From: Promethearchaeota archaeon
GTDB lineage: Archaea > Asgardarchaeota > Lokiarchaeia > Sigynarchaeales > SOKP01
NCBI GenBank assembly: GCA_013375495.1
Contig: JABXKC010000015.1
Location: 14,099-78,098, forward strand
Direction: 5' to 3'
Length of the DNA: 64,000 bases
The stretch's first letter is position 1. Every line of letters starts with the position of its first letter. Both the position numbers and the translations under genes were made by a program. Shown one piece after another: positions 36,341 to 45,913 of this stretch. The notes under the pieces were generated by a model. It had not been told where the DNA came from, did no database searches, and saw nothing but the letters and a program-made list of their open reading frames with translations.

Positions 36341-36964
36341 TTGTACAACGAAAAGAAAAGATTGAGAAGATCAAGGATTATGAAAGAATTAAACCAGCTA
36401 TTAAAATCTTTTTTGTATATATTAGGTGGCGATATAGCTATAGAAGTTGGAATTGAATTATTAAATTCAGAAGAAGAAGATATAACTGATGAGGGCATTA
36501 CTGAAAATATTAAAAAACGTCTTGAAAACGAAAATTCCGATATAAGATTTGAAGATAACGAGGGAGAGTTTTTAAAATTAAATACTGTACGAAAGACATT
36601 ATATAAATTATATAGTGGAAAATTAGCTCAATTTAGAAGAATTCGCGATAAATCTACAGGTTGGTTTATATACTATTGGTGGCATGAATTTGACCTGTTT
36701 GAAGAAATATTAATGGAAAAAAGGAGATTAATGGAGAGTAAGTTAAGAGACCGGTTAAAATTCGAAGAAAATAACTATTTCTTTGTTTGTAAAGATTGTC
36801 AAGATTCACATAACAAATTTAATTTTGATAGAGCGTTTGAATTGAATTTCAGATGTCCGGATTGTGGTGGTCAATTAGAAGCTCAAGACAATAAGGAATT
36901 AATTCATTTTTTAAAACAGAAAGTTGTTCTTATTGAAAGTCTGGATTTATCTATTAGTTCTTAA
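36341..36964 (+). CDS. tfe: Transcription factor E, alpha subunit
   Basis: 207 residues from a TTG; the ATG at 36380 is an alternative that removes 13 basic residues. TFE stabilises the open promoter complex with TBP, TFB and RNA polymerase. The winged helix (about 15-95) contains VRKTLYKLYSGKLAQFRRIRDKSTGWFIYYWW, the family hallmark. A coiled linker leads to a zinc ribbon (CKDC near 149, CPDCGG near 172). The gene is convergent with MBF1, overlapping it by 4 bases at their ends. Confidence 0.93.
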   Translation: MYNEKKRLRRSRIMKELNQLLKSFLYILGGDIAIEVGIELLNSEEEDITDEGITENIKKRLENENSDIRFEDNEGEFLKLNTVRKTLYKLYSGKLAQFRRIRDKSTGWFIYYWWHEFDLFEEILMEKRRLMESKLRDRLKFEENNYFFVCKDCQDSHNKFNFDRAFELNFRCPDCGGQLEAQDNKELIHFLKQKVVLIESLDLSISS

Positions 36965-37497
36965 TTCTTTTTCTTTTTAACATAGGCGATATCACCTAAA
37001 GAAGAACCGCTAGATTTCTTCATATACTGACTTTGCTTAGCGGTTGGCTCAATTTCATCTACCTGTTTAAGAAGTTTAATTTTATAGACTTCTTCTATTT
37101 TCTTCGCTAACTTTATAGTAGGCTCAACTTTCCCAGCTTCAATTCTTCTTAATAAGGAAGGTTTTTCGTTTAGTTTTTGAGCAAACTGATCTTGATTAAG
37201 TCCAAGAGCATTACGAGCGTTTCTAATTCTTACGACATAATCGTCTACAATTTCTATACTTTCTTCGATTCTTCTCGGATGAACTACTTTTTTTTGAGAA
37301 GATTTAGGTTTAGGATATAATTCTTTAGATGTATCAGTCATTTTAGGCTTTGATTTGATTTTAACGCCAAATTGGGCACAACTTTGACACACGGTGATTT
37401 TTGCTCCTTCAATTAATACTTTTTCTCCTCTACCCCATATTTTTCCACCACATATGGGACATTCCTTCTCATATTCGTTAGCTATTTTTTTCGACAT
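36961..37497 (-). CDS. mbf1: Multiprotein bridging factor 1 (MBF1) homologue
   Basis: 178 residues. The N-terminal zinc ribbon (CPICGGKIWGRGEKV and CQSC) is the archaeal MBF1 addition. A Ser/Lys/Pro-rich linker follows, then a helix-turn-helix (about 92-150) with VVRIRNARNALGLNQDQFAQKL and RRIEAGKVEPTIKLAKKIE. Eukaryotic MBF1 links activators to TBP; the archaeal protein associates with ribosomes and may affect translation. Its 3' end overlaps that of tfe. Confidence 0.93.
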   Translation of the reverse strand: MSKKIANEYEKECPICGGKIWGRGEKVLIEGAKITVCQSCAQFGVKIKSKPKMTDTSKELYPKPKSSQKKVVHPRRIEESIEIVDDYVVRIRNARNALGLNQDQFAQKLNEKPSLLRRIEAGKVEPTIKLAKKIEEVYKIKLLKQVDEIEPTAKQSQYMKKSSGSSLGDIAYVKKKKN

Positions 37498-37724
37498 ATA
37501 ATATCCTATTCCTTGGTAATTTCCAAGAAAAAATATTTTGTGTAAGATCGGGATGTAAGACTCTTATAATTTTTGGTTTTTAGCCACTATTCGTTATAAA
37601 ATATAATCCAAAAATTTTTTAAAACTCAACTTCTTTCTGATAGTAGCGTATTACCTTAAGTTTAAATGATTATATTGTTATTATTTAATTAATTTATTAT
37701 CTTAAAATTGAAATAAGAAAGAAG

Positions 37725-38942
37725 ATGGGAAATTTAACGTCGGCTAAGGAAAGGAAAAAAAAAGAAGAAACGAAAGATGAAGAATATTTAATCACTTATA
37801 CAAGGCATTTAGAAAAAAGATTAAGAAATCTAGAAACCGAAAAGCAACTATTAGATGCTGAGCGTTTAAGACTAGAGCAAGAATTAAACAGTTTAAGAAA
37901 CGAAATTGATAGATTAAGAGAACCTCCATTAGTTTCGGCTACTGTAATTGATATGTTAGAAGACACGGGGAAAGTTATCGTAAAAAGCTCCACTGGACCT
38001 AGTTTTGTTGTTAACCCCAGTAGAAAAGTTAAAAATGAAAACTTAACTCCAGGAATGCGAGTCGCTTTAAATCAAAGAACTTTCGCAATAATGGAAATTC
38101 TACCCACTAAATTAGATCCGTTTGTGAAAGGTATGGAAGTCATAGATGAAATTCCAGATCTATCTTACGATGATGTAGGTGGACTAAATGACCAGATACA
38201 AGAGGTAAGAGAAACTGTGGAATTACCATTACTAAAGCCAGAGTTGTTTAAAAAAATAGGAATTGATCCTCCTAAAGGAGTTTTACTTTACGGCCCCCCA
38301 GGTACGGGTAAAACATTAGTTGCAAAAGCAGTTGCGCATGAAACTGAAGCTACATTTATTAGAATAATTGGTTCAGAGTTAGTTCAGAAGTTTATAGGAG
38401 AAGGCGCTCGTTTGGTAAGAGAAATATTCAATTTAGCAAAACAAAAAGCCCCTACTATCTTATTTATTGATGAATTAGATGCAATTGGATCTCAAAGATT
38501 AAAAATCGCAACATCTGGAGATAGAGAAGTTCAGAGGACTTTAATGCAATTATTAAGCGAATTAGACGGATTTGAAGAAAGGGGAGACGTAAAAATAATT
38601 GGTGCAACTAATCGAATTGATATACTAGATCCTGCTTTGTTAAGACCTGGTAGGTTTGACCGAATGATTGATTTTCCAATCCCAGATGAGGAAGCGAGAA
38701 AGTCGATCTTTAAAATCCACACAAGAGCTTTAACTATTGAGGGAGAAGTTAATTATAAAAAACTAGTTGAATTAACTGAGGGAGCAACTGGAGCAGATAT
38801 AAAAGCAATTTGTACTGAAGCTGGAATGTTTGCAATAAGGAAAGAAGCAGACCAGATAGTAAAAGATGATTTTCTTGAAGCTGTTAATAAAGTTATGAAC
38901 AAAATGAAAGATAAGGCTATTCAATCAAGGATGTATACTTAA
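37725..38942 (+). CDS. pan: Proteasome-activating nucleotidase PAN
   Basis: 405 residues. An N-terminal coiled coil (about 25-70) and an OB domain (about 75-125) precede one AAA+ module: Walker A GPPGTGKT (about 191), Walker [15 protein letters not shown] region [19 protein letters not shown]. The C-terminus ends MYT, matching the HbYX motif that docks into and opens the 20S proteasome gate. PAN unfolds substrates for the archaeal proteasome and is the ancestor-like form of eukaryotic Rpt1-6. No proteasome alpha or beta gene lies in the window. Confidence 0.95.
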   Translation: MGNLTSAKERKKKEETKDEEYLITYTRHLEKRLRNLETEKQLLDAERLRLEQELNSLRNEIDRLREPPLVSATVIDMLEDTGKVIVKSSTGPSFVVNPSRKVKNENLTPGMRVALNQRTFAIMEILPTKLDPFVKGMEVIDEIPDLSYDDVGGLNDQIQEVRETVELPLLKPELFKKIGIDPPKGVLLYGPPGTGKTLVAKAVAHETEATFIRIIGSELVQKFIGEGARLVREIFNLAKQKAPTILFIDELDAIGSQRLKIATSGDREVQRTLMQLLSELDGFEERGDVKIIGATNRIDILDPALLRPGRFDRMIDFPIPDEEARKSIFKIHTRALTIEGEVNYKKLVELTEGATGADIKAICTEAGMFAIRKEADQIVKDDFLEAVNKVMNKMKDKAIQSRMYT

Positions 38943-39004
38943 CCATCTTTTTTGCAATAATCCATTTTTATTTTAATGTTAATTGATACAGAAATCAAAT
39001 TAAG

Positions 39005-39496
39005 ATGGAAACTAAACTATTTTTTGCTTTAAGAAAAGTAAAGGCTATTTCTGACTATCAATTCGGTCAATCGATAACTGATGTTCTATTTGAAGATGAA
39101 AATGAGATACATTTTAAATTTTCTAAAAACACCGGTAAAATAAAGCATGTGTATTATAAAGACAAAATTCTGCTAAATTTAAGACCAACTAATGGATTTT
39201 TTACGTTGAGCTTATTCTCCGCTGAAAAAATAATTAAAAACATACCACCGCCGAAGTTAAGAGCAATAGTAATGAATGAGATATCTGATTTCATTAGATT
39301 AGGTCGTAATGTCTTTTGTAAACATGTTATAGAGATAGACGATAATTTAAGACCCTCTGATGAGATTATTGTTGTGAATCAAGAAAATGAAATTTTAGCG
39401 ATTGGAAAGTTAATGATCCCAGTTCCGTATGTTCGTAGTTTTAAAACGGGAGTTGCGATAAAAGTTCGGAAAGGCATGGTTACATCAAAATTTTAA
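39005..39496 (+). CDS. PUA-domain protein similar to the C-terminus of archaeosine TGT
   Basis: 163 residues. The N-terminal half ends with LRPTNGFFTLSLFSAEKI, then a PUA domain (about 85-160): VFCKHVIEIDDNLRPSDEIIVVNQENEILAIGK and a closing VAIKVRKGM. This closely follows the C2-PUA end of archaeal tRNA-guanine transglycosylase, here without the catalytic barrel, so a stand-alone RNA-binding partner is likely. Position between pan and nac does not reveal the target RNA. Confidence 0.75.
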   Translation: METKLFFALRKVKAISDYQFGQSITDVLFEDENEIHFKFSKNTGKIKHVYYKDKILLNLRPTNGFFTLSLFSAEKIIKNIPPPKLRAIVMNEISDFIRLGRNVFCKHVIEIDDNLRPSDEIIVVNQENEILAIGKLMIPVPYVRSFKTGVAIKVRKGMVTSKF

Positions 39497-39544
39497 AATT
39501 TAATAGATAATTATAATATACATAGTTTGGAGTTGTTGAAAAAA

Positions 39545-40024
39545 ATGGTTAAATTACCTAAAGAGATGCAAAAAAAGGAAAAGAGTAAACCAACGCGTCC
39601 ACAAGCAACAAAAAAGAGAGAAGGACAGCAGTTTGCATCGAGACAGATGCGTCGTCGAATGCAACAACAAGGAATTGATATGGAGCAAATTAACGCTACA
39701 CGAGTAATAATAGAAAGTCATGAAAATACTCTCGTAATCGATCAACCTGAAGTCGTTTTAATGAAACAAATGGGACAAGAGATTTATCAAGTAATAGGTG
39801 ATGCAGAGGAATATCCTGTAGGTGAAGTTCAAATTGGAGAAAGGGAAGAAGGGGACATAGTAGATCTCATTGAAGAATCTGAAGCAAAACCGGTTATTAC
39901 CGAAAATGATATAATGTTAGTGGCAGCTCAAGCAAATGTAGATAAAGAAGAAGCGAACGCTGCGTTAATTGACAGTGAAGGAGATATTGCTAAGGCTATT
40001 TTATTTTTGAAAAATAAACCTTAA
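39545..40024 (+). CDS. nac: Nascent polypeptide-associated complex protein (archaeal NAC)
   Basis: About 159 residues from ATG 39545; in-frame TTG codons at 39527, 39533 and 39536 are alternatives. The NAC domain is seen in ATRVIIESHENTLVIDQPEVVLMKQMGQEIYQV (about 50-80). The last 45 residues are a UBA domain (NDIMLVAAQANVDKEEANAALIDSEGDIAKAI). A basic N-terminus contacts the ribosome. NAC shields emerging chains from misfolding and mistargeting. It is probably in the same unit as the PUA gene, 48 bases away, with a TATA-like tataatata in the gap. Confidence 0.93.
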   Translation: MVKLPKEMQKKEKSKPTRPQATKKREGQQFASRQMRRRMQQQGIDMEQINATRVIIESHENTLVIDQPEVVLMKQMGQEIYQVIGDAEEYPVGEVQIGEREEGDIVDLIEESEAKPVITENDIMLVAAQANVDKEEANAALIDSEGDIAKAILFLKNKP

Positions 40025-40108
40025 TATATTGAATTGTATTTATAGAAAAAATAAGAATTAAGAATCATTAACCATTCAATTTTTTATAATTAGTATGGGA
40101 AAAAAGAT

Positions 40109-40462
40109 ATGTCAAAAGTAAAGAAAAAACCTACTAGGTTACCAGGAGGATTATCTCAAGAGGAAATCGTAATTGAGAAAGTTATCTATTTTTCAGGTTG
40201 GATTTTTTTAATTGCTTTATTGCTATTATTAAGTGCGTTTTTTCTTTTTGACTCGATACTAGACTTGATCGAATTAGAGTTAAATGCGTCGACATTTACA
40301 CTAATAATTTTCACTGGAACAAATTCAGCAATTAGTTTTGCATTAGCGACACGAATAAAAAAAAATAGAGATCAAAAAAAGAAATTGTTCGTTGATTGGC
40401 TAATGGGCGAATTTATATTATGTATAATTGCAATTTTTGTTATTGCTGCTTATCAGTGGTAA
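40109..40462 (+). CDS. Small membrane protein, three helices
   Basis: 117 residues. A basic N-terminus (MSKVKKKPTRLPGG) precedes three predicted helices (about 26-50, 60-80, 96-114), with a Lys/Arg-rich loop after the second. No family recognised. It follows nac by 84 bases on the same strand. Its topology and charge distribution suggest a small inner-membrane protein with its N-terminus inside. Confidence 0.6.
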   Translation: MSKVKKKPTRLPGGLSQEEIVIEKVIYFSGWIFLIALLLLLSAFFLFDSILDLIELELNASTFTLIIFTGTNSAISFALATRIKKNRDQKKKLFVDWLMGEFILCIIAIFVIAAYQW

Positions 40463-40495
40463 TTTTTTTTTAATTCCATTTATAGTTGTGCCGAT

Positions 40496-40825
40496 TTATT
40501 TATAATCTTCTCTTGAAGGACTAAACACATCTATAACTTCTGAATCTTCCAATATTTTAGCCCCATGTTTTTCGTTTGATTCAAAAACATAACTATCTCC
40601 TTCTTCAGCCATGAATTCTTCATTTTCGGTGAAGAATTGTAATTTTCCCTTAATAACATACCCAATTTGATGTTCTTTATGTGAATGGAGGGGGACTTTA
40701 GAATTTTCTTCAAGTAAAAAATGGCATAGCATCATATTCTCGTTATAGATTAGAGTTTTTCGATAAATTCCCGGCAATGCTTCTAAAGCATCAACAGAAC
40801 TTTTATTAACAGTATTTTTTTTCAT
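40496..40825 (-). CDS. Small cupin-domain protein
   Basis: 109 residues spanning one cupin barrel. Motif 1 has the metal His pattern PLHSHKEHQIGYVIKGKLQFF (about residues 45-65), with the Glu position replaced by Gln-Ile-Gly. Motif 2 (GDSYVFESNEKHGAKIL, about 78-94) keeps its His. Small cupins act as isomerases, dioxygenases or ligand sensors; nothing here fixes the substrate. The gene is single and convergent with the membrane protein before it. Confidence 0.8.
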   Translation of the reverse strand: MKKNTVNKSSVDALEALPGIYRKTLIYNENMMLCHFLLEENSKVPLHSHKEHQIGYVIKGKLQFFTENEEFMAEEGDSYVFESNEKHGAKILEDSEVIDVFSPSREDYK

Positions 40826-41150
40826 TTTAAACGCTTAGATAATTTGATTTCATCTATTTTTTCTTTAAATATACTCGTATTCAATATATTTTAAATTTTT
40901 CATACATCGTTTGAAAATTACAAAACCAGTAAAGACGACAATTTTAAGTTTTCGAGTAAAATATCGAGAATTAAGAGAACACAATCGATTTATAGGTGAA
41001 AGTATAGATTTTACTGTGAATTTCCTAACTGGTGTATTAGATTGTGAACAAAAGATTAATAGAATAAGTTTATATTGGAAAAAAAAATACATTTTTATAT
41101 CATAAGAGGCAAAGTATTAACGAGAATATATAAATATTTAAGCTGTTATT
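40826..41150. other. Spacer before nrdD without a convincing gene
   Basis: AT-rich. Two overlapping short frames on opposite strands (about 64 and 75 codons) show no family resemblance and cancel each other, so I do not call either. A TATA-like atatataaatattta lies at about 41126-41140, suiting a promoter for the following reductase. Confidence 0.4.
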
Positions 41151-41206
41151 TCGGTCCATAAAACCGACAAAAATTTTCAGTTTATATAACGGTAAATTTC
41201 CGTTAT
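41151..41206 (+). promoter_or_regulatory. Two inverted repeats upstream of nrdD
   Basis: TCGGT-CCATAAA-ACCGA (41151-41167) and ATAACGG-TAAATTT-CCGTTAT (41186-41206), both with 7-base spacers. They follow the TATA-like sequence and end 42 bases before the nrdD ATG, so they fall around the transcription start or in the leader. They could be operator sites for a dimeric regulator or RNA hairpins. Confidence 0.5.
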
Positions 41207-41248
41207 CACTTAAATGAAAATAGCAAATTAAAAAAATAATTGATTAAT

Positions 41249-43378
41249 ATGGTTTTAACTCCTGAATCTGAAACAATTAACGAAAAAAAACTGTTAGAAA
41301 GTGGGTTTTTAAAAAATTTATTACCAAGAGTTTCACGAACAGAGGGTGATGTAGTACCTTTTAACCCGATAAAAATAAAAGAAAGCATTATGAACGAAAC
41401 GGGGCTAGATTCAAATTCTGCTGACAGAATTACTCAAAAAGTTGTGAGGAGAATCATTTCTTCTAACATTAGCTTTCTTTCAGGGCCACATATTAGAGAA
41501 ATCGTTTGCTCAATATTATCAGAACAGCACTACGAAGACGAGCGTAAGTTATATACCAGAATAGGTATGCCATTAATGGATTATGAATCGATCTTAGAGA
41601 AAGGCGTTAACGAAAACGCCAATCAAGATATGAATCCCGAAAGTATTCACCATTGGGCGGCAAATAGAATTTCTGATGAGTATGCCCTTTTAAGGATTTT
41701 AGATTCAGAAGAAGCGCATGCGCACTTATTTGGAGACATTCACGTACATATGCTAAGATACTTCGATTTAAGACCCTTCTGCCAAGAATGGGATCCACGA
41801 ATGGTTCTCGAGCACGGACTTCCTCCTGTGAATAGTTGGGCACACTGTAGTCGATCTGGTCCAGCTGGAAGCTTACGGGTTGCTGTAACCCATTTAGCCA
41901 AATGGTTAGGAATAATACAGGGCGAATTTTCAGGGGGTCAGGGTTACGATTACATAACGACATTCCTCGCTCCTTATGCGAAAGGTCTTACCGCAAAAGA
42001 AATTGAACAATCAATGCAATGTTTAATATATGAAACAAACCAGATTTTTGCAGCTAGAGGGGGCCAAGTACCCTTCACGTCAATTTCGTGTACGCCCACG
42101 GTGCCTGAAGGTTTGTTAACGATCCCCGCTATTGGTCCCCGTGGTAAAATTAGTGGTAAATATGGCGATTATAAAGTCGAGTGCTTAAAACTTTTTGACG
42201 CTCTAACCGATGTTTATACCCATGGAGACTACGACGGTAAGCTGTTTGCGTTTCCAAAGCACGAAATAAAAATTAAAAAAGAGTGGCTAAAAGAGTTCGA
42301 ACCGTCTTACATTAAATTGATGGAAGAAGTTGCTAAGATGGGCACTCCTTATTTTCTTAACATGTGCCCAGAATGGATGCCAGACGAAATTCATAGTCAA
42401 TGTTGCCGAAAATTTTTAAGTGGCAATCAAATTATAAGTAAATGTGTATTAGAGCCCGAAGAGAGGAAAAACACCAATGTATGGGAAAAGTACGTCTCAA
42501 TTGGTTCACTTCAAAGCGTTAGTCTTAATTTACCTAGATACGCTTACATGTCTGCTAACGAGGGCGACTACTATAGAATTTTAGATAAAAACATGGAGCT
42601 CTCGGCAAGAATTTTACTAAAAAAATGGAAGTTAATGGAAAAACGCTTAAGATCGGGCCATCTACCTTTATGTAGCGGTAAAATAGATGGAGAACCCATT
42701 TTTAACTTAAACGATCAGAATCTTTCTATTGGTTTTACTGGCTTAAACGAAGCTGTAAAAAGTCTGATTGGGTACGAATTGCACGAAGATGATACGGGGT
42801 ATGATTTTGGGAAAAAAGTGTTAGAATATATGGTAGCTAAATGTAATTCAATGACTGAAAGCAAAGGAGTTAGTTTTTCACTTTGGGAGCAGCCCAGTGA
42901 ATCGACGAGTAACCGGTTAGCTAAGTTAGACCTAAAACATTTTCCAAAAAAAGCGATAACTCAATCCTCTGGTAACTCTGCTTACTATACAAATTCTAGT
43001 CATTTTAGATACGATGCTGACATTAGTTTATCTGAAAGAATTAAAAAACAAGGAGATTATCACCCCATAGTTGAAGGAGGAGTAATAACACACATCTGGC
43101 TTGGTGAACAAAATCCAGATATTAATGGTTTATGGGAACTGACTAAGAAAATTTGCCTTAATACTAATACGGCTTATTTCGCTTATACAACCGATTTTAC
43201 TTATTGCCCTCATTGTAGAAAGATGTTTCGAGGTGGAAATTTTACTTGTCCTAAATGTTACTCTGGAGATGTTAAGGTATATTCAAGAGTTACCGGGTAT
43301 TATAGTGAAGTAAATAGATACAATTCTGGTAAGAAAGAAGAATGGGAATCTAGAAAAAGATATGATTTATTTTCCTAA
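41249..43378 (+). CDS. nrdD: Anaerobic ribonucleoside-triphosphate reductase NrdD
   Basis: About 709 residues from ATG 41249 (TTG at 41240 also possible). It makes deoxyribonucleotides with a glycyl radical and formate or a thiol donor. An N-terminal ATP-cone (about 20-105) senses dATP/ATP. The barrel has INSWAHC-type and FTSISCTP active-site regions. The C-terminal zinc site (CPHC, CPKC) precedes the radical loop SRVTGYY, Gly about 26 residues from the end. Its activase NrdG is not in this window. An oxygen-sensitive enzyme of this kind fits an anaerobe. Confidence 0.95.
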   Translation: MVLTPESETINEKKLLESGFLKNLLPRVSRTEGDVVPFNPIKIKESIMNETGLDSNSADRITQKVVRRIISSNISFLSGPHIREIVCSILSEQHYEDERKLYTRIGMPLMDYESILEKGVNENANQDMNPESIHHWAANRISDEYALLRILDSEEAHAHLFGDIHVHMLRYFDLRPFCQEWDPRMVLEHGLPPVNSWAHCSRSGPAGSLRVAVTHLAKWLGIIQGEFSGGQGYDYITTFLAPYAKGLTAKEIEQSMQCLIYETNQIFAARGGQVPFTSISCTPTVPEGLLTIPAIGPRGKISGKYGDYKVECLKLFDALTDVYTHGDYDGKLFAFPKHEIKIKKEWLKEFEPSYIKLMEEVAKMGTPYFLNMCPEWMPDEIHSQCCRKFLSGNQIISKCVLEPEERKNTNVWEKYVSIGSLQSVSLNLPRYAYMSANEGDYYRILDKNMELSARILLKKWKLMEKRLRSGHLPLCSGKIDGEPIFNLNDQNLSIGFTGLNEAVKSLIGYELHEDDTGYDFGKKVLEYMVAKCNSMTESKGVSFSLWEQPSESTSNRLAKLDLKHFPKKAITQSSGNSAYYTNSSHFRYDADISLSERIKKQGDYHPIVEGGVITHIWLGEQNPDINGLWELTKKICLNTNTAYFAYTTDFTYCPHCRKMFRGGNFTCPKCYSGDVKVYSRVTGYYSEVNRYNSGKKEEWESRKRYDLFS

Positions 43379-43416
43379 TTCACTGATAATAAATATTTGA
43401 GTATATTACATTATTT

Positions 43417-43734
43417 ATGAAAGAAGATTTATCGCTTAAAGAATTTCAAAAAAAAATTGATAGTTGGATTTTAAACCACGGTGGCTATTGGCCTCCTCTT
43501 TCTATGTTTAGTGCAGTAGTGGAAGAAATAGGTGAATTAGCAAAAGAGATAAATTACATGGAAGGAATTAAACCAAAAAAGTCTGACAAAAACACAACAA
43601 AAATAGGTGAAGAGCTCGCAGATGTTATTTTTGCGATAATTTGTGTTGCTAATTATTATAAAATTGACATACACGAAGAATTAGACCTCGTAATTGAAAA
43701 ATATACTAAGAGAGATTCGAAGCGATTTAGTTAA
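43417..43734 (+). CDS. MazG-like nucleotide pyrophosphohydrolase
   Basis: 105 residues, a single MazG domain. The metal motif EEIGELAKEINY (about 32-43) and the second acidic motif GEELADVIFAI (about 66-76) give the EExxE...ExxD pattern. Such small enzymes hydrolyse non-canonical or excess NTPs/dNTPs to monophosphates. Placement 39 bases after nrdD suggests a joint role in nucleotide pool quality. Confidence 0.88.
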   Translation: MKEDLSLKEFQKKIDSWILNHGGYWPPLSMFSAVVEEIGELAKEINYMEGIKPKKSDKNTTKIGEELADVIFAIICVANYYKIDIHEELDLVIEKYTKRDSKRFS

Positions 43735-43866
43735 GTATGTATTTTACCGTTCTTAATAGAATTCTCCTAAAATAAATCTGAATTTGTAAAACTTTAATTC
43801 TTTTACGCTTTTTATTTTTTAGAATTATAGGAAATTATAACAATAATTAATTATTCACCATAAAAA

Positions 43867-45048
43867 ATGGAAAAAAACGGTTTAGAAAAACAAAATATAC
43901 TTCATTTACTGGAAAAAAAGCTAAAGAAAGATTTTTCCTACGATTCAGGATCAATTTTAGGCTCTATGTGCACAGAACCGTTAGATTTTGCTAAAGATAT
44001 CTATCTCAAATATATTTCTAAAAATTTAGGAGATCCCGGGTTATTCCCAGGTACTGCTGCATTGGAGGATGAACTTATCTCTGAAATTGGCGATTTATTT
44101 GGAAATAAAAACATAATAGGAACTTTTACTACAGGTGGATCTGAAGCAAATTTGATAGCTATGAGGATTGCCAGAAATATGCGATCTGATATTAAAAATC
44201 CGGAAGTTGTTGTTCCAATTTCTGCTCATATTTCTTTTGATAAAGCAGCAGATTTGTTACACCTTAGACTGAGGAAGGTAAAATTACTGGATAATTACGA
44301 GGTAGACTTACACCATTATGAATCGCTCATTAACAAAAACACGTGCGCAGTTGTAGGAGTTGCGGGTACAACTTCATTAGGCATAGTTGACCCGATTGAA
44401 GAAATAAGTAATCTTGTCGAAAGAAAAGATATTTTCTTTCATATCGATGCCGCTTTCGGGGGATTTGTTTTACCATTTCTCAAGAGATTAGGTTATCAAG
44501 TTCCTATATGGGATTTCTCAGTAAAATCTGTAGGTTCGATTACAGCGGACCCTCATAAAATGGGTTTAGGAATAATTCCTACTGGTGGTTATTTTGTTAA
44601 AGACGCTTCAATATTACAGAAAACAGGTTTTGAGATTCCTTATTTAGCGGGAGGGCCTTTTAAACACTTTCATATCGTAGGAACTAGACCCGGAGGTTCA
44701 ATCATAGCGTTTTGGGTAATATTAAAGTATTTAGGCGTAAACGGTTTTAATGAGATCGTAAAGAAATGTATGGATAACACTGAATACTTAGTACAACGAA
44801 TATCTGAAATTCGCGGGATAAAATTAGCTGTGGATCCTGTTATGAATGTGGTAGGTATCACCACGGAAAATGGAGTTAGTATCTGTGAACTCGAGAAAGC
44901 ATTACGTAATAATAATTGGATGTTAGGGAAATTCCTAGATTTAAATTTAATTAGAGTTGTGATCATGCCGCATGTAAAAAGAGAACATCTATCTAATTTT
45001 GCTGTTGATTTAGAAAAAATTGTAAAAAAACTAAAATATAATAAGTAA
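43867..45048 (+). CDS. mfnA: PLP-dependent decarboxylase MfnA (aspartate/tyrosine type)
   Basis: 393 residues, typical length. Group II decarboxylase motifs: FTTGGSEANLIAMRIARN for PLP phosphate binding, HIDAAFGGFVLPF, and the PLP lysine in TADPHKMGLG (about residue 238). In methanogens MfnA makes tyramine for methanofuran; in Thermococcus-type archaea the homologue decarboxylates aspartate to beta-alanine for CoA. With no methanofuran genes seen and panB nearby, the beta-alanine role is more likely here, an inference. Confidence 0.9.
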   Translation: MEKNGLEKQNILHLLEKKLKKDFSYDSGSILGSMCTEPLDFAKDIYLKYISKNLGDPGLFPGTAALEDELISEIGDLFGNKNIIGTFTTGGSEANLIAMRIARNMRSDIKNPEVVVPISAHISFDKAADLLHLRLRKVKLLDNYEVDLHHYESLINKNTCAVVGVAGTTSLGIVDPIEEISNLVERKDIFFHIDAAFGGFVLPFLKRLGYQVPIWDFSVKSVGSITADPHKMGLGIIPTGGYFVKDASILQKTGFEIPYLAGGPFKHFHIVGTRPGGSIIAFWVILKYLGVNGFNEIVKKCMDNTEYLVQRISEIRGIKLAVDPVMNVVGITTENGVSICELEKALRNNNWMLGKFLDLNLIRVVIMPHVKREHLSNFAVDLEKIVKKLKYNK

Positions 45049-45158
45049 GAATTTAGTTTTTAATTATATCCCTCAGAAATATATTTATTAGTCGAGAAGT
45101 TATTTATTATTTTATACAAGATTATAGGGTAAAATTCCTCTTTCGAACGGAATAGAGA

Positions 45159-45875
45159 ATGGGAAAAGATAAAAAAAAAACACTTGGAATAAAGACAACC
45201 CGATATTTTACGAAAAATTGTCCTAACTGTATGTTCGAATACCCAAATTGGTTTACAAATTGTCCTAAATGTGGTACCGCTTGGGATGCTGCTAAGGCAG
45301 AAGCAGCTTTAGGGCAGAAGGATATATTAAAAAAAACAATCAAAATTGTAGTTAAAATAACAGAAGAAGATTTCAACAATACATTAGAAAGAGTTCAATT
45401 AATTTTTAGCGCTGATCATGGAAAGGCGTGGTATCGCATGCAAATGGAGAACGAATTAGATTATTATATAGCAGAAATAGCAGATGTCCCAATTAATTCT
45501 ATTATAATCTATTATATTGAAGTACTACTGGCTCATGGCGAAGTTGTCACTGAAAACAATGAAGGGAAATACTTTCATTATAAGGTTGGTGTTCCTATCG
45601 AAGAATCAGAAGCGTATAAAAACACATTCCCTGAGCCTAAACTAGATTTAAACAAGCAATTAAACGATTCATCTCCTCCAGTATCTCAAATTTATATTAA
45701 CAATAAAGATATTCAACAACCACAACAACCAAAAAGATACAGTGCTGAGGAGAATGTAACCATTTTTGGAAAACTTCAAACTCAAATAGATCCAGATTTA
45801 AAAATTTGTCCTTATTGTAATTCAAAGATCAAAAAATTGTGGAGCACTTGCCCCATCTGTGGCAAAAATCTTTAG
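45159..45875 (+). CDS. Protein with zinc ribbons at both ends and a beta-rich middle
   Basis: 238 residues. Zinc ribbon 1 (CPNC/CPKC, about 21-40) is followed by a likely Ig-like or beta-sandwich domain (about 55-150, with VQLIFSADHGKAWYRMQM), a Gln/Pro-rich linker and zinc ribbon 2 at the very end (CPYC, CPICGKNL). The C-terminal ribbon resembles that of the convergent Rab-like GTPase, which ends CNKCGNKL only 38 bases away on the other strand. Function unknown; a partner of that GTPase is a reasonable guess. Confidence 0.7.
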   Translation: MGKDKKKTLGIKTTRYFTKNCPNCMFEYPNWFTNCPKCGTAWDAAKAEAALGQKDILKKTIKIVVKITEEDFNNTLERVQLIFSADHGKAWYRMQMENELDYYIAEIADVPINSIIIYYIEVLLAHGEVVTENNEGKYFHYKVGVPIEESEAYKNTFPEPKLDLNKQLNDSSPPVSQIYINNKDIQQPQQPKRYSAEENVTIFGKLQTQIDPDLKICPYCNSKIKKLWSTCPICGKNL

Positions 45876-45913
45876 AAAAACCACTTGAAAAAGATTTTTT
45901 TGAGGTTTAAAAA

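Noticed and set aside
40865..41105. Two overlapping small frames on opposite strands before nrdD
   Set aside because: They are mutually exclusive, show no motif and one covers the likely nrdD promoter.
41151..41206. NrdR-box interpretation of the inverted repeats
   Set aside because: The arms (TCGGT/ACCGA and ATAACGG/CCGTTAT) do not match the bacterial NrdR box pattern, and NrdR is not expected in archaea.
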